A DNA stretch of 64,000 nt. It comes from Brotonthovivens ammoniilytica. GTDB lineage: Bacteria > Bacillota > Clostridia > Lachnospirales > Lachnospiraceae. The position numbers and the translations under genes are program-made. The DNA is taken from contig NZ_JAOQJQ010000006.1 of the NCBI RefSeq assembly GCF_025566885.1, forward strand, positions 103,115 through 167,114. The letters are read 5' to 3'. Under the pieces are notes generated by a model. It saw nothing but the letters and a program-made list of their open reading frames with translations, was not told the DNA's origin and made no database searches. Shown piece by piece: positions 15,768 through 23,961 of this stretch; positions within the stretch are counted from its first letter, which is position 1, and each line of letters starts with the position of its first letter.

Positions 15768-17438
15768 ATGAACGATATTATTTTAAAAGCCGACAATCTT
15801 TATTTTTCTTATGATGATGAACAAAGCCACTCTCTAAACGGACTATCACTGGAAATCAAAAAAGGAAAAAAAATTGCCTTTATGGGAGCCAACGGTTCCG
15901 GTAAATCTACATTTTTCCTCTGCTGCAACGGAATCCATAAGCCTTCCCGGGGAACTCTTTATTTTAATGGAAAACCTGTAGATTATTCCCGGCAGGGACT
16001 TTTGGATTTAAGAAGCAAAGTAGGAATCGTATTTCAGGATCCCGATCATCAGTTATTCTCTGCCAGCGTCTATCAGGAAATTTCCTTTGGTATTTTAAAT
16101 CTGGGGGTTTCTGCTGAAGAAGCCCAAGAGGAGGTAGAACAGGTCATTGAACAGTTGGAGATTACCCCATTTCGGCACAAGCCAACTCACGCATTAAGCG
16201 GGGGACAAAAAAAGCAGGTGTCCATCGCAGACATTCTGGTGATGCATCCGGATATCATTATTCTAGATGAACCTGCCGCTGCCTTAGACCCCAGACATAC
16301 ATCTATGGTCAATCACATTGTAAACCAGATGACCAGCCAGGGCATTACCGTAATGATGGCAACCCATGACGTTAATTATGCCATGGAGTGGGCTGATGAA
16401 ATTGTTTTGTTAAAAGACGGAAAGCTTCTGATGCAGGGCTCCCCGGAAGACGTGTTTTCCAATAAATCCGCCCTGGCATCCACCAATCTTGAACAGCCCG
16501 CCTGCCTGCAGCTGTTTGACAGCCTGAGCAGTAAGGGTATCCTGAAAATGTCTCTGCCGGTTCCAAAAAATCTGTCTCAGCTAGAACACTACATTCAGCA
16601 GCTTTCTGCACCTGCTTTTGTCAGCTCCAGACCTCAGAGCAGGCAACCCCGGCAGGCAATTCTTGTTGTAAGCTTTGGGACCAGCTACCATGAAACCCGT
16701 AAAAAAACCATTGATGCCATCGAACAGGCTATCGGTTCAGCCTTCCCTGAGCACCGCATTTACCGGGCATGGACAAGCAAAATGATTATGAAAAAGCTCC
16801 TGAAACGGGACGGTATTAAAATTTTTAATGTAAAAGAGGCAATGGCCCAAATGGCAGCTGATGGTATCACAGATGTCATTATTCAGCCAACCCACGTTAT
16901 TAACGGTATTGAAAATGAACTTATGATTGAGGACGCTCTCTCCTGTAAGGATAATTTCCACTCCATCCGTTTTGGACCCCCGCTGCTCACCAGCAGCGAA
17001 GACAACGATGCCCTGATTTCTATTATCCACAATGCTTTTTCAGACCTGGCAGACGACGAAGCACTTGTTTTAATGGGACACGGCACCACTCATTATGCAA
17101 ACTCTATTTATGCTGCTATGGACTATACATTCAAGGATAAAGGATATCCTAATATTTTTCTGGGAACAGTGGAAGCATATCCTTCCATGGAAACACTGCT
17201 GCGTATGGTAAAGGAGCAGCATCCGAAAAAAATAATTCTGACTCCATTTATGATTGTTGCCGGCGATCATGCAGCCAATGATATGGCCGGTGATGACCCG
17301 GATTCCTGGAAATGCCAGTTTATACAGGCAGGCTTTGAAGTGGAATGTGTACTGAAAGGACTTGGTGAATATCCGGAAATCCACAATCTTTTTATCCGCC
17401 ACATTAAACAGGCCATGCAGCAGGAGCCAACCCCATAA
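15768..17438 (+). CDS. cbiO-cbiK: Fusion of CbiO (cobalt ABC ATPase) and CbiK (sirohydrochlorin cobaltochelatase)
   Basis: A 556-residue two-domain protein. Residues 1-275 are CbiO, with Walker A GANGSGKST (40-48), signature LSGGQKKQV (143-151), Walker B IIILDEP (163-169) and switch His in ATHD. Residues about 296-550 are CbiK, with LVVSFGTSYHETR, the metal-binding HGTTH (438-442), Glu469 in GTVEAYP and GDHAANDMAG (499-508). CbiK inserts cobalt into sirohydrochlorin. The frame is continuous, with a short Gln/Ser-rich linker (PQSRQPRQ). The fusion physically ties cobalt import at the membrane to its use. Confidence 0.93.
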   Translation: MNDIILKADNLYFSYDDEQSHSLNGLSLEIKKGKKIAFMGANGSGKSTFFLCCNGIHKPSRGTLYFNGKPVDYSRQGLLDLRSKVGIVFQDPDHQLFSASVYQEISFGILNLGVSAEEAQEEVEQVIEQLEITPFRHKPTHALSGGQKKQVSIADILVMHPDIIILDEPAAALDPRHTSMVNHIVNQMTSQGITVMMATHDVNYAMEWADEIVLLKDGKLLMQGSPEDVFSNKSALASTNLEQPACLQLFDSLSSKGILKMSLPVPKNLSQLEHYIQQLSAPAFVSSRPQSRQPRQAILVVSFGTSYHETRKKTIDAIEQAIGSAFPEHRIYRAWTSKMIMKKLLKRDGIKIFNVKEAMAQMAADGITDVIIQPTHVINGIENELMIEDALSCKDNFHSIRFGPPLLTSSEDNDALISIIHNAFSDLADDEALVLMGHGTTHYANSIYAAMDYTFKDKGYPNIFLGTVEAYPSMETLLRMVKEQHPKKIILTPFMIVAGDHAANDMAGDDPDSWKCQFIQAGFEVECVLKGLGEYPEIHNLFIRHIKQAMQQEPTP

Positions 17439-17544
17439 ATTCAAGTCTCGCTCTCGCGAGGCTTGGTGCGGGATTGGGGTCAGCTTTGCTGACAATATTC
17501 TATTCCAAATTGCTGCACATCTGATATATCTGCTCTGATTACAA

Positions 17545-17587
17545 AAAACCGCAGATCTGCTTCTTAGCAGATGCCTGCGGCTTTTTT
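17545..17587. terminator. Two-way terminator between cbiO-cbiK and the CARF gene
   Basis: A stem CCGCAG-ATCTGC / GCAGAT-GC-CTGCGG is flanked by AAAAAA on one side and TTTTTT on the other. It can stop transcripts from both convergent genes. Two smaller hairpins lie just before it (AAGTCTCGC/GCGAGGCTT at 17443-17465 and GTCAGC/GCTGAC near 17479-17493). Confidence 0.8.
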
Positions 17588-17639
17588 GTCGTTTCATTTC
17601 TTATTTTCATTTGTGATACTGTCCATTCAAGTCCCGCTC

Positions 17640-18878
17640 TTACAGACAGAAACGTTTTAGTTCCTTGCTGAGCCCGGAAATTGTAAACTGATGAGCTTCA
17701 TTTAAAATATAGATGCCAAGATCTTTGGCCCGTTCTCTCACAAAGCTGAAATTCTGAAGATGTTTTTTCCCATAGTCCGTTAAAACCAGAATCTTTCTTG
17801 CATAGCCGAATCCATAATGATTGGCCACCACATATAATTTGTACAGCTCATCTACAGACACTGCCCCATTTTTACAGGAAACAAAATAAGGAACCAGATG
17901 GTGCATCATAATCACATCAATTTCATTGACGGTATTGGTCTGATTGTCATCCAGATGGGGATTTCCGTCCCAGTCCAGATATACGCTGGCCTTAAGATCC
18001 TGAAAATACTTTGTTCCCTCTTCCTCATCCTCCATTTCTTTTGCCGCAAGATATACTGCCAGCTCCAAAACCGTGCCGGATTTTGTAAGACACTTATGGA
18101 TATCTGCATTTTTATACGAAAATATATATTGATCCTTTGCGGCCTGAAAGTCTAAAATATATCCTCCCTGCCGCAGCCTTCCAAACAGTTCCGTCTCAAA
18201 GCATTCCCCGTTTAATTTACTTTCATCTTCCTTTGAAAGACAAATTTTCAAAGATTGCTCCTCACACTGTCCATATTTCTGAATAATTTCAAGATTAGAA
18301 ATCAACGTATTCCAGCCTGTGCAGTCCTGTCTGCACAGGTTCCAAAGCTGATGTACATCACGAACAAACTCCGGTGTCCATGAAATTTCCTCAGCGCTGC
18401 TTTTGGCAATCCCTGAAGAAAGAATGGTTCCTCCATAAATCTTTACCAGCTCCGGCACAGTCAGTTTCGGCAGCACGCCGTCCCAGGCATGATTCTCCAC
18501 TTCATCCATATCTACGTAATTTCCGCTGTTTAAATTAATGCGGTGCAGCTGCACCCGTTCCTTAAACCGCTCATAAACCATACCAAGAGCCACCATCACG
18601 GATTCCTCTCCACCGGTCAGGTTAAATTCACACTGTTCATTCTGATCCAGAATTTCACAGAGAATATCAACCATGGACAGCAGATTATTGGGATTCAATG
18701 TACGGCTCTCCACCTGGGTTTTCATACCTCTGTCCGATAGCACCTCCCGGCAGTTATCGGCAAACTTTTTCATCTTTTTCCCTTTAGAGCCCAGGAAGAT
18801 CACTTTTTCAGGACGCAGGTACAAAATCCCGGCTATATTTTCTAACGCTCTCTCATCATAAAATTCTACCAAAGTCAT
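17640..18878 (-). CDS. CARF-domain PD-(D/E)XK nuclease, Card1/Can2-like (DUF1887)
   Basis: A 412-residue protein. Residues 1-130 look like a CARF (ligand-sensing Rossmann) domain, with strand KVIFLGS and the ligand loop NLTGGEE (86-92). A middle helical/winged part follows. The C-terminus is the nuclease domain with Glu272 in GTVLEL, NEIDV (318-322) and the catalytic FVSCKNG (332-338). In Card1/Can2, cyclic tetra-adenylate from type III CRISPR activates such a nuclease. Here there is no CRISPR gene in 64 kb; the protein ends an operon with TIR and RyR proteins. I start it at the ATG at 18878, because the earlier in-frame ATG at 18941 lies inside the RyR gene. The ligand is unknown. Confidence 0.85.
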   Translation of the reverse strand: MTLVEFYDERALENIAGILYLRPEKVIFLGSKGKKMKKFADNCREVLSDRGMKTQVESRTLNPNNLLSMVDILCEILDQNEQCEFNLTGGEESVMVALGMVYERFKERVQLHRINLNSGNYVDMDEVENHAWDGVLPKLTVPELVKIYGGTILSSGIAKSSAEEISWTPEFVRDVHQLWNLCRQDCTGWNTLISNLEIIQKYGQCEEQSLKICLSKEDESKLNGECFETELFGRLRQGGYILDFQAAKDQYIFSYKNADIHKCLTKSGTVLELAVYLAAKEMEDEEEGTKYFQDLKASVYLDWDGNPHLDDNQTNTVNEIDVIMMHHLVPYFVSCKNGAVSVDELYKLYVVANHYGFGYARKILVLTDYGKKHLQNFSFVRERAKDLGIYILNEAHQFTISGLSKELKRFCL

Positions 18879-18897
18879 AATTATCTGCTCTTTTGTT

Positions 18898-20496
18898 CTA
18901 CCCTTCATTATAAATTTCGAACATGGTATTATAGGTGTCATCGTCTTTCATCTGCTCTTCCAGAGCCAGATCCGAAAAATCTACCAGCAGATTATGAAAA
19001 TGTTTCTGCTTATCTCTTTTTGGCGCATAATCCCAGTTCTGTAGATAATGATAACGCATCCAGCGCAGATGTTCAATCTCACGCATTTTGTTTTTTTCTT
19101 CATCCGAAAGATTTCTGTAAATTTCTTTCAGAAAATCGCCCTTTTTCACTCCTTTTGGATACGTATAGCCCTCCATCAGAATCTGTTCCTTCACACACAT
19201 ATGATCCGCCTGTGCAACGTTGGAATACTTGGTAAAATAGTTCATGCTGTTCCAGTCCTGTAAAAAATGAGGACATGAAATACATGCATTTAAAGTTTTC
19301 TGACAGCTTCCTGCTTCCTTTTCCCGGCATCCTCCATATTCGGCCGGAGCATTTCTGATATAAGTAGCGTGGCACATTTTAGCCCGTATCAGAGTACTTT
19401 CCCCAAGAATCATTTCCGGTTCACACATCTGCTCATCCGTGCCATATGGAACAATCTGCATTTTTTCAATATCCCACAATGTTTTCAAAATCTGCTCATT
19501 AAATACCTTTATATATATTTTATTCATTATGAAATATTTGTGCAGTTCATTTAAAATCAGCAGATTGCGCTCTTCCTCATCATAGGCCAGTATAATCCGG
19601 TCCGCCGCCTGAATCAAAGCTTCATCTTCATACCAGAGCTCTTCATGAAAGATAACAGAATCTCTTCCCTCCACCCGGTTTTCTTTATCATTTCCCACAT
19701 TAACAAAGCGAGATAATTTATGATGAAGATGCTGATATTCTTTGCTGTTCCCAAAAATATGGTACTGCAGATCGGATGTAATATCTCTGACATTCATCAG
19801 CAGTCCCTGATTTAAAATTTCCTGTCCGTAATTTCCAAATCCAATAATAACAATTATTTTTTCATCTTTTTGAAGCAGATTTTCCTTCCAGTATGCACGG
19901 CCGCAGTTTTCCGCCAGATTACAGATCTGAAGCCCTTGTTCTTTATAGGAGCCCCGGGCAATACGCTCCGTACACAAATATAATATTTTATCAGGATTCC
20001 CAAACAGATCTTTTTCATGAACATGAAGATACTGAAACATTTCATAATCCGTATCAAAAATCAGAATCTGCCTGGGTGCCCGAAAAGAAAGAGGACTTTC
20101 AGAAACTACCGCATGTTTTCCGATTTTCTGTCCCACCACCGGAATATATCGGCTGTCCCCGTGAATGGCTGCCGCATCTTTTTTGCGGACCTTTCTGCGG
20201 ACCTGCATATTTTTAAACACCGCAGACAGCACCGTAAACAAAACTGCCACTGTCATACAGGGCGCCGCCCACCTTGCAATATTAATCAATAGATTTACAT
20301 CTTCTTTATCTACATTCAGCTGCAATCCATACAGACACAAAGCATCATAAAAACCACTGATCACGCTTCCCCCATATAATAATGAAAAACCAATTCCTCC
20401 AATTACAAAAGGCGAAGCAATGATTCCAAACTTTACTGTTTGACGCAGTCTGCGTTTCCTTTTTTCTGTCATAGCATCACACTTCAGATCTTCCAT
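18898..20496 (-). CDS. Membrane protein with TrkA-N-like and RyR domains
   Basis: A 532-residue protein. Two hydrophobic segments (about 23-45 and 70-95) anchor it. A nucleotide-binding-like Rossmann region follows (IVIIGFGNYGQEIL, then strands around 190-340). A Cys cluster CREKEAGSCQ...CISCPHF lies near 395-420. The C-terminus (about 465-525) matches the RyR repeat domain: EHLRWMRYHYLQNWDY, the RD pair, NLLVDFSDL and the DDD end. Bacterial RyR domains occur in conflict and signalling operons with CARF proteins and have been proposed to sense nucleotides; that role is not proven. It overlaps the previous gene by 20 nt; an internal ATG at 20472 is an alternative start. Confidence 0.8.
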   Translation of the reverse strand: MEDLKCDAMTEKRKRRLRQTVKFGIIASPFVIGGIGFSLLYGGSVISGFYDALCLYGLQLNVDKEDVNLLINIARWAAPCMTVAVLFTVLSAVFKNMQVRRKVRKKDAAAIHGDSRYIPVVGQKIGKHAVVSESPLSFRAPRQILIFDTDYEMFQYLHVHEKDLFGNPDKILYLCTERIARGSYKEQGLQICNLAENCGRAYWKENLLQKDEKIIVIIGFGNYGQEILNQGLLMNVRDITSDLQYHIFGNSKEYQHLHHKLSRFVNVGNDKENRVEGRDSVIFHEELWYEDEALIQAADRIILAYDEEERNLLILNELHKYFIMNKIYIKVFNEQILKTLWDIEKMQIVPYGTDEQMCEPEMILGESTLIRAKMCHATYIRNAPAEYGGCREKEAGSCQKTLNACISCPHFLQDWNSMNYFTKYSNVAQADHMCVKEQILMEGYTYPKGVKKGDFLKEIYRNLSDEEKNKMREIEHLRWMRYHYLQNWDYAPKRDKQKHFHNLLVDFSDLALEEQMKDDDTYNTMFEIYNEG

Positions 20497-20749
20497 CTGA
20501 TCCTTTCCATTTGTCCGGTTCCTTTAAAATAATCCGCTGGTCAATCACTCTTGCCTTCATATATTCCCCGAAGATTTCCCCGTCTATAATATCAATCAGC
20601 GCCCCATAGACACCGCTGTATGCCCTGCACTCTCTGCACTCCATAACATGCCTCTTGCATTCTGCCTCTTTTTCTGTTAAAAGTTCACCCGCCAGTTCCT
20701 TTCTGGCCAGCTCTTCCAGCATTGTTTTTTCCGGATGTTCCATCATCAT
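20477..20749 (-). CDS. Small zinc-finger protein, anti-sigma-like
   Basis: A 90-residue soluble protein. The motif CKRHVMECRECRAY gives an HxxxCxxC signature like the zf-HC2 zinc-binding anti-sigma domain, preceded by an EELARKELAGELLTEKEAE helix as in that family. It has no membrane segment, so it would act in the cytoplasm. It starts inside an ATGA overlap with the sigma-like gene upstream, the classic arrangement of an ECF sigma factor and its antagonist. The C-terminal half is not recognised. Confidence 0.6.
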   Translation of the reverse strand: MMMEHPEKTMLEELARKELAGELLTEKEAECKRHVMECRECRAYSGVYGALIDIIDGEIFGEYMKARVIDQRIILKEPDKWKGSDGRSEV

Positions 20750-21684
20750 GCTCTGTCTCCTTTTTTTCTGCTCTTTACTTTATTTGCCGCAGCTTTAAAA
20801 TCCGCATACTCCATCAGAATCTCTGTCATAGTCGGATCCTTTAGAATGCTGGAAGCTATTTTATCAATAATTGCTTTGTTCACACGAATACACCACTGGC
20901 TTGCAGCTTTTGTATGAAATTCTTCTGTAATTACAATATCAGAAACAGGAATTACTTCTTCGTCTTCACAAACATAAGCCTTGTTCAGATTTTTCAGATA
21001 CCGCTCTCCCCATTCATACTGATGCTCTCTGTCACTGCTGTTAAACTCTTCTTTAAACTCCTCTGACAGCTGGCCCACATTATGATCCTTCATATACTGA
21101 AACGCCCAGTCCACAGCATTGTTTTTATTCTCATCGCCAATAATATGAGACAAAATCTTAGCGTATCCAAGACAGAGCAGCATATAAGGCTCCCGTTTAA
21201 AATCAAAAAATTCCATCATATACATATGAATCACCTGGCTGATAATCTGAAACTGTTCCTTCTTCCAAAAATAATCAAATGGATTCCCCTGGGGATCAGA
21301 TACTGTCTTTAAAGGCTGGCCCCCCTCTTCCATGCCCTCCAGGGACTGAGAATGCACCAGTTCCTCAGCCTTTTTCGTCCCATAACGGACAGCAAGACGC
21401 CGGTATATTCCCACACAATATCTTAAAACATCCTCAGGGGCAATGCGCTCGTCAGACTGCCAGAAACCCTCTGAAAGTTTTCTGCACACTGTCACACAGC
21501 CCTCCGCCATAATTTCCTGTTCCAGCTCCGTATCATAAATATTATAATCTTTCAGCTGTGACTTAACTGCCGCCCCTGCATAGCGCTCAATCAGTTCCAG
21601 CAGCAGTCCGCAGGCATCCATATCGTTTTTCTGCATCAGCGGATATAATTCTGCCGCCTTTTTTGAATCCTGTTCCCAACTCAT
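20746..21684 (-). CDS. Helical protein resembling an ECF-type sigma factor
   Basis: A 312-residue, mostly helical protein. The first 110 residues (AAELYPLMQKNDMDACGLLL, LEQEIMAEGCVTVCRKL, VLRYCVGIYRRLAVRY) follow the hydrophobic and acidic spacing of sigma-70 region 2, including a helix like the -10/core-binding part. No clear region 4 helix-turn-helix is seen. It could be a diverged sigma factor or an adaptor that borrowed the fold. The directly overlapping zinc-finger gene supports a sigma/anti-sigma reading. Start: ATG at 21684 after AAGGAGTATAAGGT. Low certainty on function. Confidence 0.5.
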   Translation of the reverse strand: MSWEQDSKKAAELYPLMQKNDMDACGLLLELIERYAGAAVKSQLKDYNIYDTELEQEIMAEGCVTVCRKLSEGFWQSDERIAPEDVLRYCVGIYRRLAVRYGTKKAEELVHSQSLEGMEEGGQPLKTVSDPQGNPFDYFWKKEQFQIISQVIHMYMMEFFDFKREPYMLLCLGYAKILSHIIGDENKNNAVDWAFQYMKDHNVGQLSEEFKEEFNSSDREHQYEWGERYLKNLNKAYVCEDEEVIPVSDIVITEEFHTKAASQWCIRVNKAIIDKIASSILKDPTMTEILMEYADFKAAANKVKSRKKGDRA

Positions 21685-21737
21685 ACCTTATACTCCTTTA
21701 TCCTGAACTCACTTTTGTGGTATGTCTCTATATGATA

Positions 21738-22361
21738 TCAAAGTCCAAATATCTTCATATTGTCCTGGACTTTTTTCAAAAGCTGATCCGGCATTTCCGA
21801 TATATGCTCCAGCAGAAACTGTACATACATCCCATATTCCTGCCATTTTCCCCCCTGCCGCAAAAGCTCTGCACTTTCCGAAAAATACTCCTCCGTCCAA
21901 AGACAGGACGGCACTGCTTTTAAAAATTCCTCCCAGACAGAACAGATACGTAAAACTGCTGTTTCTTCATCAAGCAGTCCCATATGAAGCAGCCGCACGC
22001 TGTTCCACACTTTATGAAAGACCCTAAGCCGATCTTTCTGCCCGGCCGCTTTCTTCCTGTACAGTCCGCACAGATAATCCCAGCCATAAGCAGGCTTTCG
22101 GCCTCCGGCAGTCTTCCGGAGCAGACAATAACGCCGGCGCACCGCAAGCAGCACCTCTTCGTCAACTTCATTCAGGACAGTATAGCACTTTCCTGCCAGT
22201 TCCATCCCCTGTTCAAGAATCCTTCTGTGGTTCAGCCGGGCTGCCAGCCCTAATAGCTCCAGGAAACATTCCTGCCAGTCAAATGCATCTGCCGGTGATT
22301 CCAGCTGTTTTTCTATCTTTTTTATGCAGCTGTAAACTTTTTGTTCATCCATTCTGCTCAT
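21738..22361 (-). CDS. Unknown helical protein of the TIR/CARF island
   Basis: A 207-residue, largely helical protein with no recognised motif, signal peptide or membrane segment. It is rich in Leu, Glu and Arg, with several paired-helix stretches (CFLELLGLAARLNHRRIL, AVLRICSVWEEFLKAV) that could be TPR-like. It overlaps the end of the VirD4-like gene by 17 nt and is followed 53 nt later by the sigma-like gene. ATG at 22352 is an alternative start. Its place inside the operon suggests an adaptor for the ATPase pair; this is only inference. Confidence 0.6.
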   Translation of the reverse strand: MSRMDEQKVYSCIKKIEKQLESPADAFDWQECFLELLGLAARLNHRRILEQGMELAGKCYTVLNEVDEEVLLAVRRRYCLLRKTAGGRKPAYGWDYLCGLYRKKAAGQKDRLRVFHKVWNSVRLLHMGLLDEETAVLRICSVWEEFLKAVPSCLWTEEYFSESAELLRQGGKWQEYGMYVQFLLEHISEMPDQLLKKVQDNMKIFGL

Positions 22362-23961
22362 AATTCATCAATATCCCTATCAGCTTCTCCATCTGATTCA
22401 CAGATTTTTCCATCAGATCTTCTTCCCCGGAAGTCTTAAGATCTTTCTGGGCCTTTTTTGGTTTCTGACTATCACTGTAAAACAGCGGGCCCCGCTGTCC
22501 CTGTCTTAACTGACGGATTAAATGATCAAGAGAAAACAGCGCAGTCTCTTCTCTGTCTGTTACCGGAAGCGCCGGAGCCTCACAGAAGGGAAATTTATAT
22601 TCTGAAATATCAGCCATCTGTGTCAGTATCGGATAATTTCTTCCTGCTAAGATCAGAGCCTCCCCCTTTTTTTTGCTTAAATGAAGCAGCTGAGAAGGGG
22701 AAATTAAAGGCCGGACACTGCCGTTTATGGTATATACATTACCGCACAGATTGCTGATTTCTGTTAAATGCTCAAACTCTTTGGAATTTAGATAAATCCA
22801 GTTCTCACAGTTGCTTGTAATGGTTCTGGCATTTTCACCATACAGCTTATTCAGCTGATACATACTCTGAATTACAAGAAAGAACCGGATATTTCTGCTT
22901 CTTGCCGCCGTTATCATAGCCTCCATATCCGGAATGGCGGGAATATTAGCAAATTCATCAAGAACAAAATTCAAGCGTCTTAAAAGTCCCATGGCCGGCT
23001 GTTTCTGCGCCTCTATAATCATCGTCTCATAACACTGCTTAATAAACAGTGTAGCCAGAAAATGAAAGGTGTTTTTTTCATCCGGAATCATAATGTAGAC
23101 AGCCGTCTTTTCTCTGCTAATATCCTGAATCCGAAAATCACTGTCAGCCATCATGGAAATCAGATTTTTCTGCAATATAAAAATGCGCACCATAGCATGA
23201 AGAGAACTCATGATGCTGTCCTTTGTTTTTTCGGATGAAATCAGTACTCCCTCCAGATTCATACCGGCTACAGAGTCTGGATTGATAGAATCAAACAATT
23301 CATACAACCGGTTTTCCTCAATGGGTTTTCCATATTCCCCGCACAGTTTTACAAAGCTTCCCATATTAATCTCTTCCGGCCGTCCCGTCTCAAACAGGAT
23401 CAAAAGCAGTGCCAGCGCCAGAGAAGATGCCTGCAAAATCCAGTAAATATCGACGGTTTTGCGCATGGAATCTGCACAGATGCTGTTTATAAGATCATTC
23501 AGCATTCCAACAGCCTCATCCTTTTTTCCGTCACAATACAGTTCATATGGCAGCTTTAACGGATTCCATCTGTCAGAATGCAGAAAATCCCGAAAATTAA
23601 CAGCTACTACCCGAAATCCGTTTGCCTGGGCAGTCCCGGCAGTCTGCTGATACAGCTCTCCCTTTGGGTCCGTCACTACAAAAGACTCTCCGGCACTGGC
23701 CATCAAATGAATCATGGGCATCACAAACAAACGGCTTTTTTTAGAGCCTGTAGCGCCTAAAAGCAGCGTATGATTATCCTGGTGGTCTACATATGCTGTT
23801 CTGCCGTCGCTAAGCAGCGGAATACCGGCAGCCTCATAAGGTGTTTTTTCTATCTGGATTCTGACCGTATCCGCCATAATTTCCTCCGGCTCCGCCCACC
23901 GGCTCTCCTGATAAGGCATATGATAACGGTCATATCGGTAAGTATCTTTAATCTCTTTCAT
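22345..23961 (-). CDS. VirD4/TraG-like coupling ATPase without membrane anchor
   Basis: A 538-residue protein of the TraG/VirD4/T4CP family. Walker A is GATGSKKS (69-76), with Lys where the usual Gly stands before the catalytic Lys. Then VTDPKGEL and Walker B VLDEFANIP (332-340) follow, with ITAARSRNIRFFLVIQS, all typical of coupling ATPases. No N-terminal membrane helices are present, unlike true conjugation proteins, and no relaxase, pilus or other transfer genes are near. I start it at the ATG at 23961, which forms an ATGA overlap with the AAA gene and has GGGGGGAGG before it. It may thread nucleic acid or protein within this island's machinery. Confidence 0.8.
   Translation of the reverse strand: MKEIKDTYRYDRYHMPYQESRWAEPEEIMADTVRIQIEKTPYEAAGIPLLSDGRTAYVDHQDNHTLLLGATGSKKSRLFVMPMIHLMASAGESFVVTDPKGELYQQTAGTAQANGFRVVAVNFRDFLHSDRWNPLKLPYELYCDGKKDEAVGMLNDLINSICADSMRKTVDIYWILQASSLALALLLILFETGRPEEINMGSFVKLCGEYGKPIEENRLYELFDSINPDSVAGMNLEGVLISSEKTKDSIMSSLHAMVRIFILQKNLISMMADSDFRIQDISREKTAVYIMIPDEKNTFHFLATLFIKQCYETMIIEAQKQPAMGLLRRLNFVLDEFANIPAIPDMEAMITAARSRNIRFFLVIQSMYQLNKLYGENARTITSNCENWIYLNSKEFEHLTEISNLCGNVYTINGSVRPLISPSQLLHLSKKKGEALILAGRNYPILTQMADISEYKFPFCEAPALPVTDREETALFSLDHLIRQLRQGQRGPLFYSDSQKPKKAQKDLKTSGEEDLMEKSVNQMEKLIGILMNYEQNG

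Noticed and set aside
17443..17465. Border repeat of the island (CAAGTCTCGC also near 24935)
   Set aside because: Only about ten bases are shared and the second site is inside a gene; no sign of a true flanking repeat.
17640..18878. CRISPR-linked accessory gene
   Set aside because: No repeat arrays or Cas genes were seen anywhere in the window.
18879..18941. Upstream start of the CARF gene
   Set aside because: These codons overlap the RyR gene in another frame; the family start begins at MTLVEF.
22345..23961. Remnant of a conjugative element
   Set aside because: No relaxase, pilus, integrase or origin seen; the gene is embedded by overlaps in the TIR/CARF operon.
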